A stretch of DNA of 9,041 nt from an uncultured Eubacteriales bacterium (GCA_900321335.1 ONVR01000090.1:1-9041), one strand, 5' to 3'. Positions 1 to 6,768 are shown, numbered from the stretch's first letter. The notes: a model not told the origin generated them from the sequence alone. Translations and numbers: made by a program.

Positions 1-186
1 ATCGAGCTGTCCAAGCAGGCTCAGCAGCGTCTGTATGACGAGTGCCTCTGCATCCCCTACGCGATCTGCAAGTACGAGGTTGCGTACCGTCCCGACGCTC
101 TGCCCTCCAACATTATCCAGGCAGGCGTTTTGAGCAACGAGTACTATAACCTCGAGAACATGAGCGTCGCATCTGCGTGGAAGTGA
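1..186 (+). CDS. C-terminal end of an ABC transporter solute-binding protein, family 5 type (5' partial)
   Basis: The frame is open from the first base and ends at TGA 184-186, giving the last 61 residues. The tail contains a segment reading LYDECLCIPYAI and then VAYRPDAL, which resembles the late part of family 5 (DppA/OppA type) binding proteins, where an acidic-proline segment (..YDE.P.IPL..) is followed by a VAYR.. strand. The protein would be an exported lipoprotein that captures the substrate outside the membrane, but the signal peptide and ligand pocket lie upstream of the window. The four genes that follow are the matching permeases and ATPases, which is the main support for the call. 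Two cysteines in the tail (CLC) are a small oddity. An unrelated protein is possible, since only about a tenth of the usual 500-600 residues is visible. Confidence 0.72.
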   Translation: MELSKQAQQRLYDECLCIPYAICKYEVAYRPDALPSNIIQAGVLSNEYYNLENMSVASAWK

Positions 187-194
187 GGTAAAAA

Positions 195-231
195 CCTTAT
201 CCATAGCGGTTCAGACTGAAGCTCAATAAGG
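195..231 (+). other. Stem-loop just after the binding-protein stop codon
   Basis: CCTTAT (195-200) pairs with ATAAGG (226-231), and TTCAG/CTGAA (210-220) forms an inner palindrome. No T run follows, so it does not look like an intrinsic terminator. Its place directly behind the stop codon would fit a 3' stem that protects the upstream message. The stem is short and A/T-rich, so this is tentative. Confidence 0.3.
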
Positions 232-276
232 GCATACTAGATTTCTAATAATTATATCGGATAGACAACTTTTGTA

Positions 277-325
277 TGACCGAAGGGCGGAGAGTTATGA
301 ACTTGATGCTCTTCGGTCAATTTTT
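277..325 (+). terminator. Stem-loop with T run between binding protein and permease genes (leaky terminator or attenuator)
   Basis: TGACCGAAG (277-285) pairs perfectly with CTTCGGTCA (311-319). The stem can grow inward by four more pairs (286-289 with 307-310), two of them G-U, leaving a 17-base loop. It is followed by AA and five Ts (321-325). The T run is short, so termination is probably incomplete. Such elements between a binding-protein gene and its permease genes commonly lower expression of the membrane complex relative to the binding protein. The next ribosome binding site starts only 6 bases after the T run. Confidence 0.6.
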
Positions 326-330
326 AAATA

Positions 331-337
331 AAGGAGG
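331..337 (+). promoter_or_regulatory. Ribosome binding site that fixes a TTG start for the first permease
   Basis: AAGGAGG lies 9 bases before the TTG at 347. The perfect Shine-Dalgarno match and good spacing justify accepting the TTG, because no ATG or GTG lies in frame before the first membrane segment. Confidence 0.75.
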
Positions 338-346
338 CACAGGACT

Positions 347-1321
347 TTGATAAAATACATCATAAAACGTTTGCTCCTTTTAATTCCCGTCCTTCTGGGA
401 GTCCTGATCATCGTCTTTACGATCACGTATCTGACTCCCGGCGACCCGGTGGTGAGTCTTCTGGGCTCTTCCTACACACCGGAGACTTATGCCGCCAAGG
501 CTGCTGAAATGGGACTGGACAAGGGGTATTTCGGACAGCTTGGCACATACATTTTCAATATCTTCACGAAATTTGACTTCGGCAAGTCATACATGACCAA
601 TAACCCGGTGGTGGAATCTTTGATGGCAAGAGCGCCGGTAACGGCGAAGATCGCCATGATCACGGTTGTGATCGCCCTATGCGTAGGCATACCCTGCGGC
701 ATCATCGCGGCGATCAAGCAGTACTCCATCCTGGACTATGGCTTTACGTCCTTCGCGCTGCTGTCGTCCGCCATCCCGTCTTTTGTGCTCGCGCCGGTGT
801 TCCTGGTCATATTCGGCGTTAAGCTGAAATGGCTTCCGCTCTCTGGCCTTACTTCCTTCAAATCATATATCCTGCCGATCCTGGTGAGCGCCATCGGCGG
901 CTTCGCGCTGATCACGAGAATGACGCGAAACTCCATGCTTGAGACGATCCGGCAGGACTATATCAGAACAGCCAGAGCCAAGGGCATGCGGATGAACGCG
1001 GTTATCCGGAAGCACGCGCTGAAAAACGCGCTGATCCCCGTCATAACCGTAACGGGCAGCTGGTTTGCCATGCTGATGGGCGGCTCCCTCATCGTCGAGA
1101 TGATCTTTACCATTCCCGGCCTGGGGACCTATCTGTACAGCGGCATTTCAAACCGTGACTATCCGATCATCAACGGCTCCGTTTTCCTCACTTCTTCCAT
1201 CGTCTGCATCATGAGTATCGTCGTCGACATTCTCTACACCGTTGTTGATCCGAGAATCAAGACGCAGTTTGTGAAGAAAAAGAAAACGAAAGTGAAAAAG
1301 ACGGAAGGGGAGAATGCGTGA
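347..1321 (+). CDS. dppB: Peptide-type ABC transporter permease, DppB/OppB type
   Basis: This is one of two membrane subunits of a peptide, nickel or related solute importer. The 324-residue length is normal for the family. The N terminus is the usual membrane helix (about residues 8-28) ending in TYLTPGDPV, the DppB hallmark. Further helices lie near 100-122, 134-157, 174-190, 232-258 and 279-303. The cytoplasmic coupling loop (EAA motif) is at about 204-232, with DYIRTARAKG and HALKNALIPVI, and the protein ends in the family motif DPRI followed by a lysine-rich tail. The start is TTG. The stop codon shares one base with the ATG of the next gene (TGATG), indicating translational coupling. 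Dpp, Opp, Nik and similar systems cannot be told apart here, so the symbol names the subunit type and not the substrate. Confidence 0.93.
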   Translation: MIKYIIKRLLLLIPVLLGVLIIVFTITYLTPGDPVVSLLGSSYTPETYAAKAAEMGLDKGYFGQLGTYIFNIFTKFDFGKSYMTNNPVVESLMARAPVTAKIAMITVVIALCVGIPCGIIAAIKQYSILDYGFTSFALLSSAIPSFVLAPVFLVIFGVKLKWLPLSGLTSFKSYILPILVSAIGGFALITRMTRNSMLETIRQDYIRTARAKGMRMNAVIRKHALKNALIPVITVTGSWFAMLMGGSLIVEMIFTIPGLGTYLYSGISNRDYPIINGSVFLTSSIVCIMSIVVDILYTVVDPRIKTQFVKKKKTKVKKTEGENA

Positions 1322-2217
1322 TGACAAGATCAAAGAAGAAACAGAAAGACTTGGAAAGCGCGCTCATGACCAGAAAAACCGGCCGGATGGGGGATATCGT
1401 CGCGAGGTTTTTCCGGAATAAACTGGGAATGCTCGGACTGACCATTATCGTCGTCCTGCTGATCCTGGTCATTCTTGCCCCGCTGTTTACAAAGTATCCC
1501 TACTATGAGCAGAGCTTTAAAGACCGCTTCGTCGCGCCCTGCTGGGAGCACCCCCTGGGCACGGACAACTTCGGCCGCGACCTGTGGTCGAGAATGCTCT
1601 ACGGCGGCAGAATTTCCCTGCTCGTCTCCGTATGCGCGCTGCTGATGTCGAATATCGTGGGCATAATCATAGGCGCCATCTGCGGCTATTTCGGCGGCAT
1701 CGTTGACAACGTTATCAGCCGGGTCCTGGATGTGCTCATGTCCATCCCCGGAATGCTCCTGGCCATCGCCGCTGCCGCTGCCCTGGGCACAGGCCCCGTT
1801 AAAACGGCCATCGCCATCGCCATCACGGGCATGCCCTTCGGCGCGAGGATCATGCGCTCTTCCGTCCTTTCCATCAAGGGAAATGAATTCGTTGAGGCGG
1901 CAAGAGCCACCGGCTCCTCTCAGCTCCGCGTGATCCTGAAGCATATCCTGCCCAACACCCTGGCGCCGATCATCGTAAACGCGACCATGAACATCGGCTC
2001 AAACATCATGGCCATCTCCGGCCTGAGCTTCGTCGGCCTGGGCGTTCAGGCGCCGACACCGGAGTGGGGCTCCATACTTTCTGCCGGCAGAGAATTCCTG
2101 CGGGATTTCCCGCCCATCGTTATATTCCCTGCTGTCTTTATCGGACTGACTCTGTTTGGGTTCAACATCCTGGGCGACGCGCTCAGAGACGCGCTTGACC
2201 CGAGACTGAAGGATTGA
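1321..2217 (+). CDS. dppC: Peptide-type ABC transporter permease, DppC/OppC type
   Basis: This is the second membrane subunit, 298 residues, paired with the preceding permease. After a basic, cytoplasmic N terminus comes a first helix (about 36-55). Next is the DppC hallmark HPLGTDNFGRD (77-87) with a following GGRISL. Helices follow near 100-122, 138-156, 160-172, 215-235 and 266-285. The EAA coupling loop is at about 189-220 (FVEAARATG and HILPNTLAPIIV), and the C terminus reads DALDPRLKD. I chose the ATG at 1321 over the GTG at 1318: it overlaps the previous stop as TGATG and lies 8 bases behind a purine-rich GGAAGGGGAG. The 3' end runs directly into the ribosome binding site of the ATPase gene, so the genes are one transcription unit. 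Confidence 0.93.
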   Translation: MTRSKKKQKDLESALMTRKTGRMGDIVARFFRNKLGMLGLTIIVVLLILVILAPLFTKYPYYEQSFKDRFVAPCWEHPLGTDNFGRDLWSRMLYGGRISLLVSVCALLMSNIVGIIIGAICGYFGGIVDNVISRVLDVLMSIPGMLLAIAAAAALGTGPVKTAIAIAITGMPFGARIMRSSVLSIKGNEFVEAARATGSSQLRVILKHILPNTLAPIIVNATMNIGSNIMAISGLSFVGLGVQAPTPEWGSILSAGREFLRDFPPIVIFPAVFIGLTLFGFNILGDALRDALDPRLKD

Positions 2218-2228
2218 GGTATGACGGT

Positions 2229-3194
2229 ATGAGTTTACTTGAGATTAAAAACCTGAGTGTGGAATACATCACAAGAAAGAACGTCGTTCATGCAGTCAAC
2301 GGCATTGATCTTCATGTCGACGCGGGCAAAACGCTCGGACTTGTGGGTGAAACGGGCGCGGGCAAGACGACGACAGCCCTTTCCATTCTCGGCCTGCTTC
2401 CGGATCCCCCTGCCAGAATCGCGGGCGGAGAGATCTACTTTGACGGCGTGAACCTCCTTGAACAGTCAGACAAGGAAATGTGCTCCATCCGGGGCAACAA
2501 GATATCCATGATCTTCCAGGACCCCATGACGGCTCTGAATCCCGTCCTGAAGGTGGGAGATCAGATCGCAGAGGTCATTAAGCTCCACAACAACTGCTCG
2601 GCTGCGGAGGCGACAAAGAAAAGTATTGAGATGCTTGAGCTTGTGGGCATCCGTCCCGAAAGAAGCGATGAGTATCCCCATCAGTTCTCCGGCGGCATGA
2701 AGCAGCGCGTTGTCATCGCCATGGGCCTTGCCTGCAGACCGGAACTGCTCATCGCCGACGAGCCGACGACGGCTCTGGATGTGACCATCCAGGCCCAGGT
2801 CCTTGAGATGATGAACGACCTGAAAGAGAAGTTCAACACGGCCATGATCCTCATTACCCACGACCTCGGCATCGTTGCCGAGACCTGTGATGATGTCGCG
2901 ATCATGTACGCGGGGCAGATCGTCGAGTACGGCTCTCTTGCCCATATCTTCGACAATCCCCTCCATCCGTACACGAAAGGACTGTTCGCGTCCATCCCGT
3001 CTCTTGACAAGGATGTGGACCGGCTGACGCCTATCAAGGGCCTGATGCCGGATCCGTCCAATCTTCCGGAATACTGCAAGTTCTGCGACCGCTGCGACCA
3101 GGCCTGCGCCGGATGCTCCGAGAAAGAGCCTGAATATATTGAGGCGGAACCCGGGCATTTCGTGAGATGCCTGCTCGTCAAGGAGGCAATGTAA
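2229..3194 (+). CDS. dppD: Peptide-type ABC transporter ATPase, DppD/OppD type
   Basis: This cytoplasmic ATP-binding subunit powers import. Seen in the 321 residues: Walker A GETGAGKTT (40-48), Q-loop Gln97, signature FSGGM (153-157), Walker B LLIADEP (173-179), D-loop TTALD and switch His211 (ITHDLG). The C-terminal oligopeptide-transporter extension begins at about HPYTKGL (246-252). It holds six cysteines (283, 286, 289, 293, 296, 314), including the family's C-x5-C-x6-C pattern plus two extra ones. I chose ATG 2229 because GAGGT lies about 9 bases upstream. A TTG at 2214 would add five residues and overlap the permease by four bases but has no clear binding site of its own. The subunit should form a heterodimer with the next gene product. 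Confidence 0.93.
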   Translation: MSLLEIKNLSVEYITRKNVVHAVNGIDLHVDAGKTLGLVGETGAGKTTTALSILGLLPDPPARIAGGEIYFDGVNLLEQSDKEMCSIRGNKISMIFQDPMTALNPVLKVGDQIAEVIKLHNNCSAAEATKKSIEMLELVGIRPERSDEYPHQFSGGMKQRVVIAMGLACRPELLIADEPTTALDVTIQAQVLEMMNDLKEKFNTAMILITHDLGIVAETCDDVAIMYAGQIVEYGSLAHIFDNPLHPYTKGLFASIPSLDKDVDRLTPIKGLMPDPSNLPEYCKFCDRCDQACAGCSEKEPEYIEAEPGHFVRCLLVKEAM

Positions 3195-3195
3195 C

Positions 3196-4155
3196 ATGGG
3201 AGAGATACTGAGAGTTGAAAACCTGAAAAAATACTTTGACACCCCCGCCGGATCGCTTCACGCCGTGGATGACGTCTCCTTTTCCATCAATAAAGGCGAG
3301 ACCCTGGGCGTCGTGGGTGAAAGCGGATGCGGAAAATCAACACTCGGGCGTACCGTCCTGAAGCTCCTGGATCAGACCGACGGCAGGATCTATTTCCAGG
3401 GCAGGGACATCACCAACATATCCAAGCGCGAGAACCGTGAGCTGAGAAAGGACATGCAGATCATCTTCCAGGATCCCTTCTCGTCCCTGAATCCCAGATT
3501 CTGCGTTTCCGACCTGATCGCCGATCCCCTGAAAACCTTTACAAGGATGAGTAAAAGGGATCTGCAGGAAAAGGTATTTGAGATGATGGACCTGGTAGGC
3601 CTGTCAAGAAGGTACGCCTTTTCCTATCCCCATGAGCTCGACGGCGGAAGAAGACAGAGAATCGGGATCGCGAGAGCCCTTATCCTGGAGCCCAAGTTCA
3701 TCGTATGCGACGAGCCCGTTTCCGCTCTTGACGTCTCCATCCAGGCCCAGATCCTGAACCTGCTGCAGGACCTTCAGGTGGAAAAGGACCTGACCTACAT
3801 CTTCGTTACCCATGACCTGTCGGTGGTCAAGCATATATCCACGGATATTCTGGTCATGTATATCGGCGTCATGGTGGAAAAGAGCAAGGCAAAGGAACTC
3901 TTCGAGCATCCTCTGCACCCGTATACCAAGGGCCTGCTTTCCGCCATCCCCGTTCCCAACATCCATCATGAAAAGGTGCGTGTCAAGCTGACGGGTGAGC
4001 TGTCATCCCCGATCAATCCGCCCAACGCGTGTCGGTTTGTGAAGAGATGTCCCTATGCGACGGAGATCTGCAGGCATGAGCAGCCCCAGTACGAGGAGAT
4101 CATGCCCAATCACTTCGTGGCATGCCACAACTGCAGGAAGATCAACAATCTGTGA
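3196..4155 (+). CDS. dppF: Peptide-type ABC transporter ATPase, DppF/OppF type, with a degenerate LDGG signature
   Basis: This is the second ATP-binding subunit, 319 residues. It starts one base after the previous stop behind a perfect AAGGAGG (3180-3186). Walker A GESGCGKST (41-49), Q-loop Gln92, Walker B FIVCDEP (168-174), D-loop SALD and switch His206 (VTHDLS) are all intact. The signature motif reads HELDGGRRQRIG: Asp149 replaces the serine that contacts the ATP gamma-phosphate, and Arg152 replaces the usual glutamine. In an ABC heterodimer this would weaken one of the two ATP sites, the one completed by the Walker A of the partner ATPase. The C-terminal extension carries cysteines 279, 285, 292 and 310 (C-x5-C-x6-C-x17-C) plus Cys313. 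It is the last transporter gene. Confidence 0.93.
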   Translation: MGEILRVENLKKYFDTPAGSLHAVDDVSFSINKGETLGVVGESGCGKSTLGRTVLKLLDQTDGRIYFQGRDITNISKRENRELRKDMQIIFQDPFSSLNPRFCVSDLIADPLKTFTRMSKRDLQEKVFEMMDLVGLSRRYAFSYPHELDGGRRQRIGIARALILEPKFIVCDEPVSALDVSIQAQILNLLQDLQVEKDLTYIFVTHDLSVVKHISTDILVMYIGVMVEKSKAKELFEHPLHPYTKGLLSAIPVPNIHHEKVRVKLTGELSSPINPPNACRFVKRCPYATEICRHEQPQYEEIMPNHFVACHNCRKINNL

Positions 4156-4158
4156 GAC

Positions 4159-4174
4159 CCGTTTGAAACGGTTT
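4159..4174. promoter_or_regulatory. Palindromic operator-like site upstream of the first oxidoreductase
   Basis: CCGTTTGAAACGG (4159-4171) is a 6-1-6 perfect palindrome, and the overlapping AAACGGTTT (4166-4174) is a 4-1-4 palindrome. The 10-mer GAAACGGTTT recurs upstream of the second oxidoreductase at 7033-7042. The site starts 4 bases after the transporter operon's stop and about 80 bases before the ATG at 4245. With only a one-base centre it is better read as a protein-binding DNA palindrome than as an RNA hairpin. I saw no convincing promoter in the 89-base gap, so the downstream gene may be read from the transporter operon. Confidence 0.35.
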
Positions 4175-4230
4175 GCCATGTAACCGGCAGTTGAAGAGAG
4201 TGAGTCAGCGATACATTTGTGGTTATTTGT

Positions 4231-4238
4231 GAGGTGAT
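4231..4238 (+). promoter_or_regulatory. Extended ribosome binding site of the first oxidoreductase
   Basis: GAGGTGAT, followed by C, matches the 3' end of 16S rRNA over nine bases and lies 6 bases before the ATG at 4245. It supports that start and suggests efficient translation. Confidence 0.65.
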
Positions 4239-4244
4239 CATTTA

Positions 4245-6191
4245 ATGACAGGATTCAGTAAATACCCCAACTTGTTTAAGCCCATCCAGCTTGGAGATAC
4301 TCTTTTTCGCAACAGAATTTTCAGCGCGCCGACCGGCCTTCTTGACCTTACGCCAGAGTGTGCTCCGACACAGGACCTCATAGATTATTTCGTCAGAAAG
4401 GCAAAGGGAGGAGCTGCCGCTGTAAATATAGGAGAATGCATGGTCGACAGCGTCAGCTTCGGAAGATACAGCTACGACAGCATCCAGATGACTGACCACA
4501 AACACAACTACAACGGTCTGGGCAAGCTGGCGGAGGATATCTCCCGCTACGGAGCCATTGCCGCAGTTGAACTGCAGAAAATCGGTATTGCCAGCACCCG
4601 AGACGGGGAAACCCTTTCCGGCCCCAGCGAGGGACCCAACCCGTTCAATGAAAAAGCCTACTCCCACGGCATGACGGAGGAGGAGATCCTCAAAACCATC
4701 GACGACTTCTCCGAAGCCGCTCTGTACGCGAAAAACAGAGGATTCGGGATGGTCACCATTCACGGTGGACACGGATGGCTCGTCCAGCAGTTCTTCTCTC
4801 CCTGGACCAACAAGAGAACGGACCGCTGGGGCGGCTCAGCCGAAAACAGAGCCCGCTTCGCGGTAGCCATCATCGATGAGATCCACAGAAAGTGCGGGAA
4901 GAACTTCCCCGTGGAGATCCGCATCAGCGGTTCGGAGCACTTTGACGGCGGCTATGATATCAGCGGCGGCATAGATTTTGCAAGACAGCTGGAAGGACAC
5001 GCGGATCTGATCCACGTTTCCGCCGGCAACGCCCACGCACCGGGCGATTCTCTCGCGTTTACCCATCCGTCCATCTTCAAAGAGGGCGGATGCAATGTGG
5101 AGCTTGCCGAAGAGATCAAAAAGTATGTAAAGACTCCCATCGCAACGGTGGGCGGCCTGTCCGATCCGGATCAGCTTGAGGAGATCATAGCCACCGGGAA
5201 GGCAGATATCGTCGTCATGGCAAGAGGCCTGATCTGTGATCCGGACCTTCCCGTCAAGGCCCGTACCGGAAGAGACAGAGAGATCCGCCGCTGCCTGAGA
5301 TGCTTCAACTGCGTCCACGAGATGTATGAGCATGGAAGACTGTTCTGCGCGATCAATCCGGAATCCGGCAAGGACAGAGAAATAAGCGACGCGCCTCCTC
5401 TGAAAGAGCCCAAACACATCCTGATCGCCGGCGGCGGTATGGCAGGCATGGAAGCCGCCATAACAGCCGCGAACGAAGGGCACAAGGTCACGCTGTGCGA
5501 GAAATCCGGCGACCTGGGCGGTGTCCTCCGCTGTGAGGTGAATGTGCCCTTCAAGAAGCGGGTAGGGGAGTATATCGAGCATCAGAAATACATGATCGCC
5601 AAGAGCGGCGTGGAAGTCCGGCTGAACACGGAAGTAACGCCGGAACTGGCAAAACAGATCCAGCCCGATGTCATCATAGCCGCTATAGGATCCAGGCCTT
5701 CTCTGCCGCCCATCAAGGGCATCGACGGAAAGAACGTCCTGACAGCGGAACAGGCATTTGCAAATCCTGAACTCGTGGGCAACGCTGCCGTTATTCTGGG
5801 AGCCGGCCTTACGGGTATCGAACTGGGCGTCTATCTGAGAGGACTCGGCAAGGAAGTTACCGTAGTCGAGAAGGAATCCACGACCGCGACCAGGTGGAAC
5901 GGCGGCCATATCAAACAGCTTGAGAAATCCGGCGCTGCATCCAGGTATGATCATGAGGTCGTTGAGATTACGGATAAAGGCGTCAGATGCTCCACGAAGG
6001 ATGGCGAGGCGTTCATAGAGGGCGAGACCGTGATCGTTGCCCTGGGTATGAAGCCCCTGTGGGATGAAGCCGTAGCTCTGGCGTACAGTGCCGGTGAGTT
6101 TTATCAGGTGGGCGACTGCAGACGTCCCAGAAATATTCTCTCCGCCACCGGCGAGGGCTGGACCGCTGCCAAACAGGCTGGTAAATACTAA
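4245..6191 (+). CDS. FMN/[4Fe-4S]/FAD oxidoreductase, enoate reductase / 2,4-dienoyl-CoA reductase superfamily (paralog A)
   Basis: This 648-residue cytoplasmic flavoenzyme should pass electrons between NAD(P)H, FAD, an iron-sulfur cluster and FMN, typically to reduce an activated C=C bond. Residues 1-340 form the Old Yellow Enzyme-type barrel: LFKPIQLGD and FRNRIFSAPTG near the start, the His pair in IHGGHGW (His173, His176), then NKRTDRWGGS and ENRARF. The cluster ligands are Cys350, 353, 356 and 368 (C-x2-C-x2-C-x11-C). Dinucleotide folds follow at GGGMAG (396-401) and GAGLTG (519-524), with a late FAD motif VGD (622-624). The length is normal for the family. Trp178 stands where the usual catalytic tyrosine lies. 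The nearest named relatives by architecture are FadH, 2-enoate reductase, the bile-acid enzymes BaiCD/BaiH and trimethylamine dehydrogenase. No substrate can be assigned. A paralog lies 0.9 kb downstream. Confidence 0.88.
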   Translation: MTGFSKYPNLFKPIQLGDTLFRNRIFSAPTGLLDLTPECAPTQDLIDYFVRKAKGGAAAVNIGECMVDSVSFGRYSYDSIQMTDHKHNYNGLGKLAEDISRYGAIAAVELQKIGIASTRDGETLSGPSEGPNPFNEKAYSHGMTEEEILKTIDDFSEAALYAKNRGFGMVTIHGGHGWLVQQFFSPWTNKRTDRWGGSAENRARFAVAIIDEIHRKCGKNFPVEIRISGSEHFDGGYDISGGIDFARQLEGHADLIHVSAGNAHAPGDSLAFTHPSIFKEGGCNVELAEEIKKYVKTPIATVGGLSDPDQLEEIIATGKADIVVMARGLICDPDLPVKARTGRDREIRRCLRCFNCVHEMYEHGRLFCAINPESGKDREISDAPPLKEPKHILIAGGGMAGMEAAITAANEGHKVTLCEKSGDLGGVLRCEVNVPFKKRVGEYIEHQKYMIAKSGVEVRLNTEVTPELAKQIQPDVIIAAIGSRPSLPPIKGIDGKNVLTAEQAFANPELVGNAAVILGAGLTGIELGVYLRGLGKEVTVVEKESTTATRWNGGHIKQLEKSGAASRYDHEVVEITDKGVRCSTKDGEAFIEGETVIVALGMKPLWDEAVALAYSAGEFYQVGDCRRPRNILSATGEGWTAAKQAGKY

Positions 6192-6226
6192 ATCCTCAAC
6201 GACATCCGGCATGAACCAATAAATTA

Positions 6227-6254
6227 CCCTCCTGCACCGAATGGTGCAGGAGGG
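6227..6254. terminator. Strong hairpin, probable bidirectional terminator between convergent genes
   Basis: CCCTCCTGCACC (6227-6238) pairs perfectly with GGTGCAGGAGGG (6243-6254) around a four-base GAAT loop. On the + side a T-rich but broken stretch follows (TGTTTCTGTTATTT). On the - side the reading is TAATTTATT. It lies 35 bases after the stop of paralog A and 39 bases beyond the stop of the convergent small gene, so it can end both transcripts. Confidence 0.75.
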
Positions 6255-6278
6255 AGACTATGTTTCTGTTATTTGCGT

Positions 6279-6298
6279 AATGAACCAAGGGGTTCATT
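6279..6298. repeat. Second small hairpin overlapping the stop of the convergent gene
   Basis: AATGAACC (6279-6286) pairs with GGTTCATT (6291-6298) around AAGG. The stem covers the stop codon of the - strand gene (6294-6296). The 9-mer ATGAACCAA at its left edge (6280-6288) also occurs at 6211-6219 on the other side of the larger hairpin. No T run follows on either strand. It may assist transcript ending, or may be the remnant of a small duplication. Confidence 0.35.
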
Positions 6299-6707
6299 GG
6301 AAAAAGAGCTCGGAAATCATTTCGGGAGCTTTCATTCGCAGGAGCCTAGCTACGGCTTTGCACAAAGGGGCGGACAGCTTTTTGTTGTATGCGGTCACAG
6401 CTTCATTATAGTAAAAGACTTCATTGAATACCGCCCCGCAGAGATCCGAAAACCGGTCGGCGAGATCCTCGGTATCGCAGCCGCTCTTTGAGAGCGAAGC
6501 AAGCTTATCATTTACCCGGCTGCACAGACCGTTGACCTCAGATGCGGTGATCGTTTTGCCGCTCACTTTATATCCGTCCAGTCCGTCGAAGGCGGCAAGT
6601 ACGGACTCCGACCACGACAGCAGCTGGGGACGGATCCTTTTGAACTGTGCGTTTGCTTTATATCGCAGTGAGTCAAGTGAAAAGTATACTGCACATATAA
6701 GAAGCAA
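6294..6707 (-). CDS. Small membrane-anchored LemA-like protein, divergent and short; true start uncertain
   Basis: The interval given starts at the first ordinary start codon, a TTG, and encodes 137 residues, but that start is poor: it has no ribosome binding site and cuts a membrane helix in half. The frame stays open to 6782. Reading upstream gives DKLYAVLVLLVVSALLLICA, a typical single N-terminal helix. GAAGGGGGAG (6768-6759) lies six bases before an ACG at 6752-6750, which would give about 152 residues. After the helix come SLRYKANAQFKRIRPQL, a mostly helical middle and a C-terminal block NEVFYYNEAVTAYNKKL. That block resembles the LemA family's closing ..YN..V..YN.. motif, with a tail ending ELFFQ like LemA's ..YFE. 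LemA proteins are usually 180-200 residues with an extracytoplasmic helical domain and no settled function. The gene has its own promoter and shares a terminator with the oxidoreductase. Confidence 0.55.
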   Translation of the reverse strand: MLLICAVYFSLDSLRYKANAQFKRIRPQLLSWSESVLAAFDGLDGYKVSGKTITASEVNGLCSRVNDKLASLSKSGCDTEDLADRFSDLCGAVFNEVFYYNEAVTAYNKKLSAPLCKAVARLLRMKAPEMISELFFQ

Positions 6708-6758
6708 AGCCGAGACGACAAGCAGTACCAGAACGGCGTACAGTTTATCCGTAGTATT

Positions 6759-6768
6759 CTCCCCCTTC
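6759..6768 (-). promoter_or_regulatory. Ribosome binding site of the LemA-like gene, placed before an ACG codon
   Basis: Read on the minus strand it is GAAGGGGGAG. It is followed after AATACT by ACG in the gene's frame, just ahead of the membrane helix. The site marks where translation should begin even though the codon is not ATG, GTG or TTG. Confidence 0.45.

Noticed and set aside
1330..1944. Minus-strand open frame (204 codons) opposite the DppC-type permease
   Set aside because: The translation is rich in charged and low-complexity segments and has no family signal, while the + strand frame is clearly the permease.
4161..4178. CcpA cre site at the GAAACGGTTT box
   Set aside because: When the central CG is aligned, both outer ends of the cre consensus fail to match, so only a general LacI-type resemblance remains.
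4156..4244. Promoter for paralog A (TTGAAG with a later TACATT)
   Set aside because: The spacer is only 15 bases and the -10 matches at four of six positions; too weak to annotate.
4836..6212. Long minus-strand open frame (458 codons) opposite paralog A
   Set aside because: It lies opposite a gene with unmistakable flavoenzyme motifs, its translation shows no recognisable domain, and similar antisense frames occur opposite paralog B; it is a by-product of codon bias.
6211..6288. Miniature mobile element flanked by the 9-base repeat ATGAACCAA
   Set aside because: There are no terminal inverted repeats at the repeat edges and the internal hairpin is explained as a terminator.
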